Under the pieces are notes generated by a model. That model did not search any database, was not told the origin of the DNA, and worked only from the letters and a program-made list of their open reading frames with translations. A stretch of 13,565 nucleotides of DNA from Flavobacterium psychrophilum. GTDB lineage: Bacteria; Bacteroidota; Bacteroidia; Flavobacteriales; Flavobacteriaceae. Both the position numbers and the translations under genes were made by a program. Every line of letters starts with the position of its first letter. Position 1 is the stretch's first letter. Location: the NCBI GenBank assembly GCA_943325515.2, contig CALPPS020000070.1, positions 1 to 13,565 on the forward strand, in the 5' to 3' direction. Of this stretch, positions 5,423 through 13,257 are shown piece by piece.

Positions 5423-6087
5423 TTCAATATTTAGATTGGGATTCCGATTTTTTTGGATTTAAAATAGGAAAGTTGACTATTACTGATAATGTTGAAAAAT
5501 GGCCTTCTATTGATGAGTTTAAAAATTTCGATTTAGTATATATCTTTTCTACAACTCCTCTTAAAATTCTAGCTCCTTTGATGGATATTAAAGTAACTTT
5601 TCAAAAGCATACTCAGAAAAATATAGTTGATTCCAAAATAGTAGAATTTCAATCTCATTTACATTCTTATCAAGAATTGTTAGAATTGGCTTATTTGAGT
5701 GGTCATGATTCTCGTTTTTTGAAAGACCCTTTTTTTGGACCAACTGCTTTTAAACGCTTGTTTAAAAAGTGGATTGACAATGCCATTGCAGATGAATTTA
5801 CGAAAGTTTTGGTTTATGTTGAACAACATAAATTAATAGGCTTTGTAACTTATACTATTAAAAACGATAGTGTTTTCATTGGATTAATAGCCGTTTCAAA
5901 AGAAGCTCAAGAAAAGGGTATTGGTAAAAAACTTATTGATGTAGTTGAAACTAATTTAAGTGAAAATACTACATTAACAGTGTCAACCCAAAAAACTAAC
6001 ATAGGAGCATGTAATTTTTATCCTAAATTAGGATTTGAAATTCTAAGCACTCAATATATATATCATTATGAATCAAGTTCCATTTAA
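5419..6087 (+). CDS. wecD: GNAT N-acetyltransferase, WecD-like (dTDP-fucosamine acetyltransferase)
   Basis: The protein has 222 residues, close to the 224 of E. coli WecD, which acetylates the 4-amino group of dTDP-4-amino-4,6-dideoxygalactose using acetyl-CoA. The opening LDWDSDFFGFKIGKL (5-19) and the SRFLKDPFFGP segment (98-108) are characteristic of the WecD/FdtC group. The GNAT core is in the C-terminal half: GLIAVSKEAQEKGIGKKLI (155-173) has the acetyl-CoA-binding Q-x-x-G-x-G/A type loop, and TNIGACNFYPKLGFE (193-207) is the family ending. The gene overlaps the GT2 by 4 bp. Its last 20 bp overlap the start of the broken wecE-like fragment, showing an ancestral wecD-wecE arrangement. An intact wecE lies 2 kb downstream. 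FdtC (3-amino sugar) is the alternative, but the WecE-type partner and the absence of an FdtA ketoisomerase favour WecD. Confidence 0.85.
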   Translation: MIQYLDWDSDFFGFKIGKLTITDNVEKWPSIDEFKNFDLVYIFSTTPLKILAPLMDIKVTFQKHTQKNIVDSKIVEFQSHLHSYQELLELAYLSGHDSRFLKDPFFGPTAFKRLFKKWIDNAIADEFTKVLVYVEQHKLIGFVTYTIKNDSVFIGLIAVSKEAQEKGIGKKLIDVVETNLSENTTLTVSTQKTNIGACNFYPKLGFEILSTQYIYHYESSSI

Positions 6088-6190
6088 CAAACCCTACTCA
6101 ACCTGTAAAGAAACTAATTATATTCAAGATGGGGTATGTTCTTTGAGGCACTACGATAATAAAGCATTATTGGAAAGTGTTTTTTTTTAA
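6068..6190 (+). pseudogene. Truncated 5' remnant of a wecE-type aminotransferase
   Basis: An ATG at 6068, inside the end of wecD, opens a 40-codon frame. Its residues 4-25 match residues 2-23 of the intact WecE at 8050 in 16 of 22 positions (PFNKPY, KET, YI, D, VCS shared). The DNA is identical at about 51 of 66 positions. After residue 25 the similarity ends abruptly and the frame runs through unrelated sequence into a nine-T run and a TAA. It is thus the beginning of an older aminotransferase gene that lost everything after its first 75 bases. The 608-residue membrane-protein gene begins 18 bp after the fragment. The 77 percent DNA identity means it is a diverged allele rather than a fresh copy of the intact gene. 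Confidence 0.85.
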
Positions 6191-6208
6191 TTTTTAGTAT
6201 TTATAATA

Positions 6209-8035
6209 ATGTTGCCAATGTTTATTGTTCTCTTTACTTTTTTTGTCATTTCATTTGTTCTTTTGCATATTAAAATAATTGATTTAAAGAGTGATTTTTC
6301 TAATGCAATTGTTAATTTTTTACTTATAATTGGAGGGTATTCTTTATATGTAACAAACTTTAAGACTATTTTTCTTCTTCCCGTTTTGTTAATACTTGTT
6401 CATGGTATTTTCTTAAAACAAATTAAATTATCTTTTTCGTTTAAAAGCTGGAAAGTCTCCTTAACCATAATAAGTATTGTTACATTTATTTTTGTTTTGC
6501 TTTTTTGGCGTTCTAAACAATTGTTTATTGTTCATGAAGATTATTTATTCTGGATTAGAGTTGGTATTATGAATCAAAAGTTAGGACTTGAAAATATTAA
6601 TGTGTTTTATAACCTTTTAGATGCTAACTATAATGGAATCGATTTTTATCATTTTTTGGAATTATGGTGTATGGACTTTGGAAATATAATTAACGGACAA
6701 CCTCATGCTTTAAATTTATTTCTTTTTGCTTATCCAATTGCTTCGATAATAAGTTGTTTTGGGATTAGGGAACTTTTTGTTTTGTATTTTAATTTAAAAA
6801 CAAAAAAGATTTTTTTTGTCATAAGTTCTATTTTTTTTATATTTTTTTTCTTACTATTCTTTGCTCAGCCATGGGATACTTTTAACAATTTTTTTAGTGT
6901 AAAGGGGTTGCCTATTTCAGGTATGGGTCCAGCTTGGAAAAATCTTAAGACTTTATATATTCTGAATATATTCATTGCTTTGATGATATATCTTAAAAAG
7001 GCAAGTTCTAATAATTTTATAATATTGATTCTATCTTTGTTTTTCTATATTCCACTGTTTCCTATAGTTATGCTTACTATTTCTTTTTGGTTTGTTTTTT
7101 TAAATTTCAAAAATATTAAGATTCCTAAATATCATTTATATATTTATGTTTTATTATTACTACTATTTATTGCGGTTTATACATTTCTCGGAAATCATAA
7201 AGGATCAACTATTTCAGGCTTTTCTTTAAACGAATTATTTACAATTTCGCATTGGTTAAAAATTTTGCCTTCTATCATTATGAAATCTGTAATTATTCCA
7301 ATTATAGGTTTTTCCCCTTTACTACTATTAATAAAAAAGCAAAAAATATTTTTACAATCAAGAACTTTAATTTTTATAATTTTATTGTACCTAGTATGTA
7401 TGTCTGTTTGGATTGTTTTTGTAAAAAATATTGATGCAAATCAATCTTTTCTTCTGCTTTTTAGTGTTATATTTCCATTAGTATCTGCTATAATAACCTG
7501 GTATTTATTATTCCATAAAAAGAATATTTTAGGATTATTACTCGTTTTCATATATGTATTACCAGGTATTTCAAATGCATATAATTATAAAAGTCCTATT
7601 ACAGATGATGGTCAAGGTGTCAAAGAATTTATAGCAAATTTAAAGAGCAACACAAGAGTATTGTTTATACCAAATAAAACTGACTTAACAAGTGTTTTTG
7701 ATTTCAATGAAAGAGTATATACAGGAATAAACCAGTTTGTGTTGTATAATTCAAAAATTGTTTTGATGTCGTTTCCTGCTGCTATAGAAATTGATACAAC
7801 TTTTTTAAATACCTCTAGTTATACCATGTATGAATATTATAGAAATAATTCTCCATATTTCTCAAAGTGTGGATTCATTGATTTTTCGAGCACCTGTTTT
7901 TACGATTTTTTAAATAAAAAAAAGATTGATGTAATTTGTAGTAGATTTAAAGACTTACCTATCAAAGGATGGTTTTTATCGAGAGAAGAAGGAGGATATT
8001 ATTTCTATATTCACCAAAATAAAATAATTTATTAA
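6209..8035 (+). CDS. Multi-spanning membrane protein, GT-C or polymerase candidate
   Basis: The protein has 608 residues and I do not recognise a specific family. Roughly a dozen hydrophobic segments fill residues 3 to about 455, and the last 149 residues (460-608) form a soluble tail. In the expected first large outer loop there is an acidic HED motif (109-111, in FIVHEDYLFWIR), followed by a charged, aromatic stretch (NGIDFYHFLELW). An acidic motif in the first extracytoplasmic loop, many helices and a C-terminal soluble part is the layout of GT-C glycosyltransferases that use polyprenyl-phosphate sugars. A Wzy-type polymerase is the main alternative. The gene is strikingly T-rich even for this window. 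It sits exactly between the broken aminotransferase start and the intact wecE, so it probably arrived by insertion into an ancestral wecD-wecE pair. Confidence 0.6.
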   Translation: MLPMFIVLFTFFVISFVLLHIKIIDLKSDFSNAIVNFLLIIGGYSLYVTNFKTIFLLPVLLILVHGIFLKQIKLSFSFKSWKVSLTIISIVTFIFVLLFWRSKQLFIVHEDYLFWIRVGIMNQKLGLENINVFYNLLDANYNGIDFYHFLELWCMDFGNIINGQPHALNLFLFAYPIASIISCFGIRELFVLYFNLKTKKIFFVISSIFFIFFFLLFFAQPWDTFNNFFSVKGLPISGMGPAWKNLKTLYILNIFIALMIYLKKASSNNFIILILSLFFYIPLFPIVMLTISFWFVFLNFKNIKIPKYHLYIYVLLLLLFIAVYTFLGNHKGSTISGFSLNELFTISHWLKILPSIIMKSVIIPIIGFSPLLLLIKKQKIFLQSRTLIFIILLYLVCMSVWIVFVKNIDANQSFLLLFSVIFPLVSAIITWYLLFHKKNILGLLLVFIYVLPGISNAYNYKSPITDDGQGVKEFIANLKSNTRVLFIPNKTDLTSVFDFNERVYTGINQFVLYNSKIVLMSFPAAIEIDTTFLNTSSYTMYEYYRNNSPYFSKCGFIDFSSTCFYDFLNKKKIDVICSRFKDLPIKGWFLSREEGGYYFYIHQNKIIY

Positions 8036-8049
8036 TATTTTATAAAATT

Positions 8050-9192
8050 ATGATTCCTTTCAACAAACCTTATTTAACTGGAAAAGAAACTGATTATATT
8101 AAAGATGCAGTTTGTTCCGGAAAAATTTCAGGAAATGGAAAATATACCCAAAGATGCCAAACTTTTTTTGAGAATACTTATGGCTTTAAAAAAGTTTTAT
8201 TAACTACTTCGTGTACAGATGCTTTAGAAATGTGTGCTATACTAGCCAATATTAAAGAAGGTGATGAAGTTATTGTGCCTAGTTTTACCTTTGTTTCTAC
8301 AGCAATAGCTTTTGTTAGACAAGGTGCCAAAATTGTATTTGCAGATTCTTATTCTGATAATCCAAATATTGATGTCGATAAAATTGAAGCACTTATTACA
8401 AATAAGACTAAAGCCATTGTACCCGTTCATTATGCTGGAGTTGCTTGTAACATGGATAAAATCATGGAGTTGGCTACAAAATATAAATTATTAGTAATTG
8501 AGGATGCCGCGCAAGCAATTGATAGTTTTTATACAGGTAAAGATGGAATTAAAAGAGCTTTAGGAAGTATAGGACATTTAGCTGCTTTTTCTTTTCATGA
8601 AACTAAGAATATTATTTCTGGTGAAGGAGGAATGTTGACTATAAATGATGAACAATTTATTCATAGAGCAGAAATAATTTGGGAAAAAGGAACTAATCGC
8701 GCCGAATTTTTTAGAGGTGAAGTAAATAAATATGGTTGGGTGGATACAGGCTCTTCTTTTTTACCATCCGAAATAATTGCTGCGTTTTTATGGGCACAAA
8801 TTGAAAATCTAGAAGATATTCAAAAGAAAAGGAAATTACTTTGGGGTTACTATTATCAAAAAATTACTGATTTAAATTCTTCAGAAATTTCTGTACCATT
8901 GTTGCCAAAATTTGCTTCCAACAATGCTCATATGTTTTATATAGTATTGAAAAATCTTGAGCAAAGATCCGAATTAATTTCTGCCTTGAAAGAAAAAAAA
9001 ATTCATGCAGTTTTTCATTATATCTCACTTCATTCTAGTGAATTTTATTACGAAAAACATGACGGTAGGCTTTTAGAAAATTCGGACACTTTTAGTAATT
9101 GTCTTTTAAGACTTCCTTTATTCTATGAGTTGGAAAACGAAACCATTGACAAAATTATAATTATAATAAACAATGTTAATTTGCTAGCTTAA
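8050..9192 (+). CDS. wecE: dTDP-4-amino-4,6-dideoxygalactose transaminase (WecE/RffA)
   Basis: This PLP-dependent enzyme of the DegT/DnrJ/EryC1/StrS family transfers an amino group from glutamate to dTDP-4-keto-6-deoxyglucose, giving dTDP-Fuc4N. Its 380 residues are close to E. coli WecE (376). Similarity to that protein runs end to end as I recall it: IPFNKP near the N-terminus, GDEVIVPSFTFVSTA (71-85), VPVHYAGVACNMD (124-136), EDAAQA (151-156) with the PLP-contacting Asp152, SFHETKN (181-187) with the Schiff-base Lys186, EKGTNRAEFFRGEVNKYGW, AHMFYI, and FHYISLH near the C-terminus. No residue expected for catalysis is missing. Its upstream neighbour RmlB supplies the substrate and WecD acetylates the product. 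It starts 14 bp after the membrane-protein gene and lies 20 bp before the GT-C gene. A broken relative of its 5' end lies at 6068. Confidence 0.95.
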   Translation: MIPFNKPYLTGKETDYIKDAVCSGKISGNGKYTQRCQTFFENTYGFKKVLLTTSCTDALEMCAILANIKEGDEVIVPSFTFVSTAIAFVRQGAKIVFADSYSDNPNIDVDKIEALITNKTKAIVPVHYAGVACNMDKIMELATKYKLLVIEDAAQAIDSFYTGKDGIKRALGSIGHLAAFSFHETKNIISGEGGMLTINDEQFIHRAEIIWEKGTNRAEFFRGEVNKYGWVDTGSSFLPSEIIAAFLWAQIENLEDIQKKRKLLWGYYYQKITDLNSSEISVPLLPKFASNNAHMFYIVLKNLEQRSELISALKEKKIHAVFHYISLHSSEFYYEKHDGRLLENSDTFSNCLLRLPLFYELENETIDKIIIIINNVNLLA

Positions 9193-9212
9193 AAATATTA
9201 AAATAAAGCACA

Positions 9213-10718
9213 ATGAATAATCAACAAAATTGTACAGAGGAGATTAAAGCTAAAAACACTCTTTTTTCAATAAATTTTAAAGAAGTTATTTTAGTTAACT
9301 TACTGATTTTAATTTTAGCATTTATTTCATTTTTAAGTATAAAAACATACAATATTACTGACGATTCTGAAGAAAATTTCAGAATTAGTTATAATTTAAA
9401 AGAAAAAGGGATTTATTCAATAGATGGAAATAAATCTACTGACTTAAGAGAACCAATACCCAATATCATTAATGCCATTTATTTAAAATGTTTTATTAAA
9501 ATCCCAGAAAACGAAAATATAGGTACTATTTTAAAAAATAGTAACTATATTAAAAGAATATTATTTATAAATATAATTTATGTTGTAATGATTTTATTTT
9601 CTGTTTGGGTGTTGTCCTTTAAATTAATTAAATCATTTTTATATTCATGTTGTATTGTTGTATTAACCTGGTTTTGTTTTTTGCAGCATGACATGTATTT
9701 AAATCATCTTTTGACTGAATTACCGGCTTCATTATTTTTACTTTTATTTGTATTGTATTCTTTATATTTATTTGAAAAAAGGAATTTGTTGTATGCCATT
9801 ATTACAGGGATTTTATTTGGAATTTTATGTCTTACTAAATCATCTTATTTATATGTATCTATAATATCAATTCCAATTTATATTATGGTTTACTTTTTTC
9901 AAAAAGGAGCAATACATAAAAATGGGCTTAAAATTTCATTTTATTTAGTTTTATCTTTTTTGTTTACATTGTCTCCATGGATTTTAAGGAACAATTTGGT
10001 TCTTAATAGAATGGAATTATCAAGTAGAGGAGATACTGTTTTGCTTACAAGAGCTGTTAAAAATACAATGACTAATGAGGAATACAAAGGTTCTTTCTAC
10101 GTATATGCACCAGTTTCATTTCAAAAAACTATATTTAATAAGTTAGGCTACAATGAAAATGATTTATTACCTGGAGGTAAGTATTGCAGGTTGATTAGAC
10201 ATCAACCGGGAGATGAAGAAAATGTTATATATGGAGATCCGAATTTGGTAACTAGTTATTGGGAAAAGGCAAAGGCAATATCCATAGGTATTGATAGGAA
10301 AAATAAAAAGATTATCGATCAATATGGCAAAAGTATATTGGAAGCTTCAAAAAGATTAATTTTAAAAAATTTAGATCGACATATTTATATGGTTTTTCCA
10401 TTTTCTTGGAGAGGCATATGGTCATTTAGTGGAAGGACTCATTTTATAATTATGTTATTCGATTTATTGTGTTTTTTTTGTTTTTTCACAGTTCCTTTAA
10501 TGGCTATAAAGAATAAAAATAGTACTCTTTTTATTTTCTCATTATTTTCAGTTGGAATATTTGTTTTTCATGCCTTGTTTAGTCATTTTTTATGGAGATA
10601 TTCTGCTCCATTAATTCCAATAACTATCATATCATTTATGGTGATTTTTAGACCATTTTTAGATTACTTATACAATCGTATTAATAAATACAAACACTTT
10701 ACTTGGACTAAGTTTTAA
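9213..10718 (+). CDS. GT-C (PMT/ArnT-type) membrane glycosyltransferase
   Basis: The 501-residue protein has about ten membrane helices. After helix 1 (about 25-45) comes the acidic motif DDSEE (50-54), followed by LREPIPNIINAIY (78-90). This matches the first-loop acidic pair and R-x-P segment of the GT39/GT83-type family. LTELPASLFLLLF (167-179), TKSSYLY (208-214), PWILRN (255-260) and the late WRYSAPLIPI (461-470) are also usual in this group. Such enzymes take a sugar from polyprenyl phosphate and add it to an acceptor on the outer face of the inner membrane. The following GT2 gene, 12 bp downstream, could supply the donor. The N-terminal 25 residues are odd: they resemble the N-terminus of the Wzm permease at 13258 more than anything expected in this family. 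Acceptor and sugar are unknown. Confidence 0.78.
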   Translation: MNNQQNCTEEIKAKNTLFSINFKEVILVNLLILILAFISFLSIKTYNITDDSEENFRISYNLKEKGIYSIDGNKSTDLREPIPNIINAIYLKCFIKIPENENIGTILKNSNYIKRILFINIIYVVMILFSVWVLSFKLIKSFLYSCCIVVLTWFCFLQHDMYLNHLLTELPASLFLLLFVLYSLYLFEKRNLLYAIITGILFGILCLTKSSYLYVSIISIPIYIMVYFFQKGAIHKNGLKISFYLVLSFLFTLSPWILRNNLVLNRMELSSRGDTVLLTRAVKNTMTNEEYKGSFYVYAPVSFQKTIFNKLGYNENDLLPGGKYCRLIRHQPGDEENVIYGDPNLVTSYWEKAKAISIGIDRKNKKIIDQYGKSILEASKRLILKNLDRHIYMVFPFSWRGIWSFSGRTHFIIMLFDLLCFFCFFTVPLMAIKNKNSTLFIFSLFSVGIFVFHALFSHFLWRYSAPLIPITIISFMVIFRPFLDYLYNRINKYKHFTWTKF

Positions 10719-10730
10719 AAATACAGATTT

Positions 10731-11663
10731 ATGAAACTAATTATACAAATACCATGTTTGAATGAAGAGCGAACTTTACCTATAACATTAAATGATCTCC
10801 CCACTGAGGTTTCTGGTTTTGATGTTGTTGAATGGTTAATTATTGATGATGGAAGTATTGATAATACTGTTAGTGTAGCAAAACAGCAAGGGGTTCATCA
10901 TGTAATTTCACATACAAGTAACCAGGGACTTGCAAAAGCATTTATGACTGGTATTGAAGCCTGCCTAAAATTAGGAGCAGATGTAATTGTAAATACTGAT
11001 GCAGATAATCAATATAATGCTAATGATATCCCTAAATTAGTTGATCCAATTCTTAAAAAAAATGCTGACATAGTAATTGGAGAAAGACCCATTCTGAAAA
11101 TAGAACATTTTTCATTTGTTAAGAAAATTTTACAAAAACTAGGTAGTTATGTTGTAAGAGCAGTAAGTAACACCACTATTAAAGATGCGCCAAGTGGATT
11201 TAGAGCTTATAGTAGGAATGCCGCATGTAATATTATGGTATATAATAATTATACCTATACTTTAGAAACCATCATACAAGCGGGTCAAAGGAATATGACA
11301 ATATGCTCAGTGCCTATAAGGGTTAATAAGGATTTAAGACGTTCTAGACTTGTAAAAAACATTCCAACTTATATCAAACGAAGTATTGTTACTATAGTTA
11401 GGATTTTTGTGATTTACAGACCTTTTAAATTCTTTTGTTACATAGGAACTTTTCTATTATTAATAGGAGTTTTAATTGGATTACGTTATATGTATTATTA
11501 CATTATTAACGGAGGAATAGGTCATATTCAATCCTTACTGTTATCCGCTATTTTAATTATTGTTGGATTTCAAACTTTACTAATAGCATTTGTTGCAGAT
11601 TTGATTGCTAGCAACCGTAAATTATTAGAAGATATTCGCTATAATATCAGAAAGAACATTTAA
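10731..11663 (+). CDS. GT2 polyprenyl-phosphate glycosyltransferase (DPM1-like), second copy type
   Basis: The protein has 310 residues. The GT-A domain begins at IIQIPCLNEERTLPITL (4-20), with the nucleotide-binding IIDDGSIDNT (37-46), NQGLAKAFMTGIEA (64-77) and the DAD metal motif (90-92 in NTDADNQY). DAPSGFRAYSR (152-162) is a hallmark of one DPM-like branch. Two C-terminal membrane helices lie at about 233-254 and 266-288. It belongs to a different branch from the GT2 at 4493 (different core motifs and tail), so the two probably act on different sugars. The reaction inferred is sugar transfer from a nucleotide donor to undecaprenyl phosphate. It follows the GT-C gene and precedes a methyltransferase and a UPF0104-type membrane protein, giving a possible make, modify, flip and transfer set. 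Confidence 0.87.
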   Translation: MKLIIQIPCLNEERTLPITLNDLPTEVSGFDVVEWLIIDDGSIDNTVSVAKQQGVHHVISHTSNQGLAKAFMTGIEACLKLGADVIVNTDADNQYNANDIPKLVDPILKKNADIVIGERPILKIEHFSFVKKILQKLGSYVVRAVSNTTIKDAPSGFRAYSRNAACNIMVYNNYTYTLETIIQAGQRNMTICSVPIRVNKDLRRSRLVKNIPTYIKRSIVTIVRIFVIYRPFKFFCYIGTFLLLIGVLIGLRYMYYYIINGGIGHIQSLLLSAILIIVGFQTLLIAFVADLIASNRKLLEDIRYNIRKNI

Positions 11664-11674
11664 TTAAGTACAAA

Positions 11675-12316
11675 ATGAAAATTAAATTAGCCAAAGGGGA
11701 TAAAGAAAATGGGATAGTTATTGGTAATACCTATGACAAATATGGTTCAAAAAATCCTATTGTAAAAGTTATTATGAAAGGATTTCACGATAGTTTAAAT
11801 GGCTTGGTATATAAAGTAAAGCCTAAAAGTATTAATGAAATAGGTTGTGGAGAAGGCTATTGGGTTATCAAATGGAGTGGTAAAGGAATTTTAACAAATG
11901 GCAGTGACTTTTCTGAGCAAGTTATAGAAATTGCAAAAGAAAATGCCAAAAGTCAGGGTGTTGATCCAGATTTGTTTAGCATTAAGAATATTTATGAACT
12001 TCAAGAAGGAACTGATAATGCTGATTTAATAGTTTGTTGTGAGGTATTAGAGCATTTGGATGATCCTAAATTAGCACTACAATCATTAGAAAAGATTGTT
12101 GATAATTATTTGATTATTAGTGTTCCAAGAGAGCCGATATGGCGATTTTTGAATTTGTTAAGGGGAAAATACATTAAAGATTTAGGAAATACTCCCGGAC
12201 ATTTACAACATTGGAGTAGTGCTAAACTTGTAGATTTAGTATCAAATTATTTTGAAATTATAGAAGTCAAAAAACCTTTTCCTTGGACTATGTTATTGTG
12301 TAAAGCCAAAAAATAA
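11675..12316 (+). CDS. Class I SAM-dependent methyltransferase
   Basis: The protein has 213 residues. Motif I is EIGCGEGYW (55-63), binding S-adenosylmethionine. An acidic residue ends the second strand (GSDFS, 76-80), and CCEVLEHLDDP (121-131) is the post-I motif common in Methyltransf_11/25-like proteins. LIISVPREPIWRFLNLLRGK (146-165) and GHLQHWS (175-181) resemble methyltransferases found among polysaccharide genes. The likely role is O- or N-methylation of a sugar or a lipid-linked intermediate, but the sequence does not reveal the acceptor. In some ABC-exported O-antigens a methyltransferase caps the chain to control its length, which would fit the wzm gene downstream. Here the protein lacks the kinase or coiled-coil parts seen in the classic WbdD terminator. 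It lies 11 bp after the GT2 and 15 bp before the next gene. Confidence 0.85.
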   Translation: MKIKLAKGDKENGIVIGNTYDKYGSKNPIVKVIMKGFHDSLNGLVYKVKPKSINEIGCGEGYWVIKWSGKGILTNGSDFSEQVIEIAKENAKSQGVDPDLFSIKNIYELQEGTDNADLIVCCEVLEHLDDPKLALQSLEKIVDNYLIISVPREPIWRFLNLLRGKYIKDLGNTPGHLQHWSSAKLVDLVSNYFEIIEVKKPFPWTMLLCKAKK

Positions 12317-12331
12317 TTCTTTTAGACTTTT

Positions 12332-13189
12332 ATGTTAAAAAAAATCTATACTTGGGGAGGCAGTTTAATAGCTATTTTTGGCTTTTTATTCCTTTTAAAA
12401 CGTATTAATTTATATTGTAATCAAATCAATTTTAATACGCTTACAGAAAAAGAATATTACATACTCTTTTTGTTTATTGCGATTTATTGTTTCTCAAATT
12501 TTCTTCTTGTTAAAGGATGGCAATATTTACTTTTTAATTTTGGGAGTACCCCGTCTTTTAGTCTTGCATTTAAAATTTATGGCACTAGTCAACTTGGAAA
12601 ATATATTCCAGGTAATATTTTTCAATTTGCAGGAAGACAATCTATAGCTATGAAAAATGGTATGAAATCTTCTGTTTCTCTTAAGTCTATTGGTTGGGAG
12701 CTTGGACTGTTAGCCTTAAGTGGTTCTGTATTCGTTATTCTTATTATGCCTATATATTTTAAAACTTTTTCGGCTCTCTCATCCGTATTAGTTTTTGTAC
12801 TATTTTTATTTATTGTTTTAAGAGGATTAATTTTTTTTAATAATTTTTTTTATTTATCAACTATAGCCTATTTAGTTTTTTTAACAATTTCATCTTTGCT
12901 TTTTATTGGTGTTTTAAATATGTTAAACCCTAGATATGATTTTTTGAATTGGGAGATTTTCCTTGTTATTGGATCTTTTGTTGTAGCTTGGTTAGTAGGG
13001 TTTGTTACTCCTGGCGCTCCAGCGGGAGTTGGGATTCGCGAATTTATATTGTTTTTTTTATTGAAAAATAATTTTTCAGAAAGTGATTTATTAGCGGCTT
13101 TAATTTTTAGTAGAGTCATTTCTATTATTGGAGACTTGGTTTTTTTTTTAATAGCACTTACCTTTAAAAGACAAGTGAGGTTGGATTGA
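12332..13189 (+). CDS. UPF0104 / LPG-synthase-TM-like membrane protein, flippase candidate
   Basis: The 285-residue integral membrane protein has about eight helices. Family signs are GTSQLGKYIPGNIFQFAGR (84-102), PGAPAGVGIREF (227-238) and RVISIIGDLVFF (261-272). These are the conserved motifs of the membrane domain found in MprF (lysyl-phosphatidylglycerol synthase/flippase), AglD and YbhN-like proteins. It has no catalytic soluble domain, as is usual for the short members. In polysaccharide loci such proteins sit beside GT2 and GT-C genes and are suspected of flipping polyprenyl-phosphate sugars, and its place here supports that reading without proving it. It contains a ten-T run near its 3' end (13140-13149) that could be prone to slippage. 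It ends 68 bp before wzm, the largest gap after 4116, and that gap is AT-rich without a clear terminator. Confidence 0.8.
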   Translation: MLKKIYTWGGSLIAIFGFLFLLKRINLYCNQINFNTLTEKEYYILFLFIAIYCFSNFLLVKGWQYLLFNFGSTPSFSLAFKIYGTSQLGKYIPGNIFQFAGRQSIAMKNGMKSSVSLKSIGWELGLLALSGSVFVILIMPIYFKTFSALSSVLVFVLFLFIVLRGLIFFNNFFYLSTIAYLVFLTISSLLFIGVLNMLNPRYDFLNWEIFLVIGSFVVAWLVGFVTPGAPAGVGIREFILFFLLKNNFSESDLLAALIFSRVISIIGDLVFFLIALTFKRQVRLD

Positions 13190-13257
13190 TTTTATAGGAT
13201 AATCTATTAATAATTTGAAATTGACAAGAATCATAATTTTTAATTAAATAATATACA

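Noticed and set aside
7252..8494. Short frames at 7252-7434 (+), 8242-8430 (-) and 8312-8494 (+)
   Set aside because: All lie inside the 608-residue membrane-protein gene or wecE, in other frames, and show no family features.
12868..13119. Minus-strand 83-codon frame
   Set aside because: It is antisense to conserved motifs of the UPF0104-type gene (PGAPAGVGIRE) and has no support of its own.
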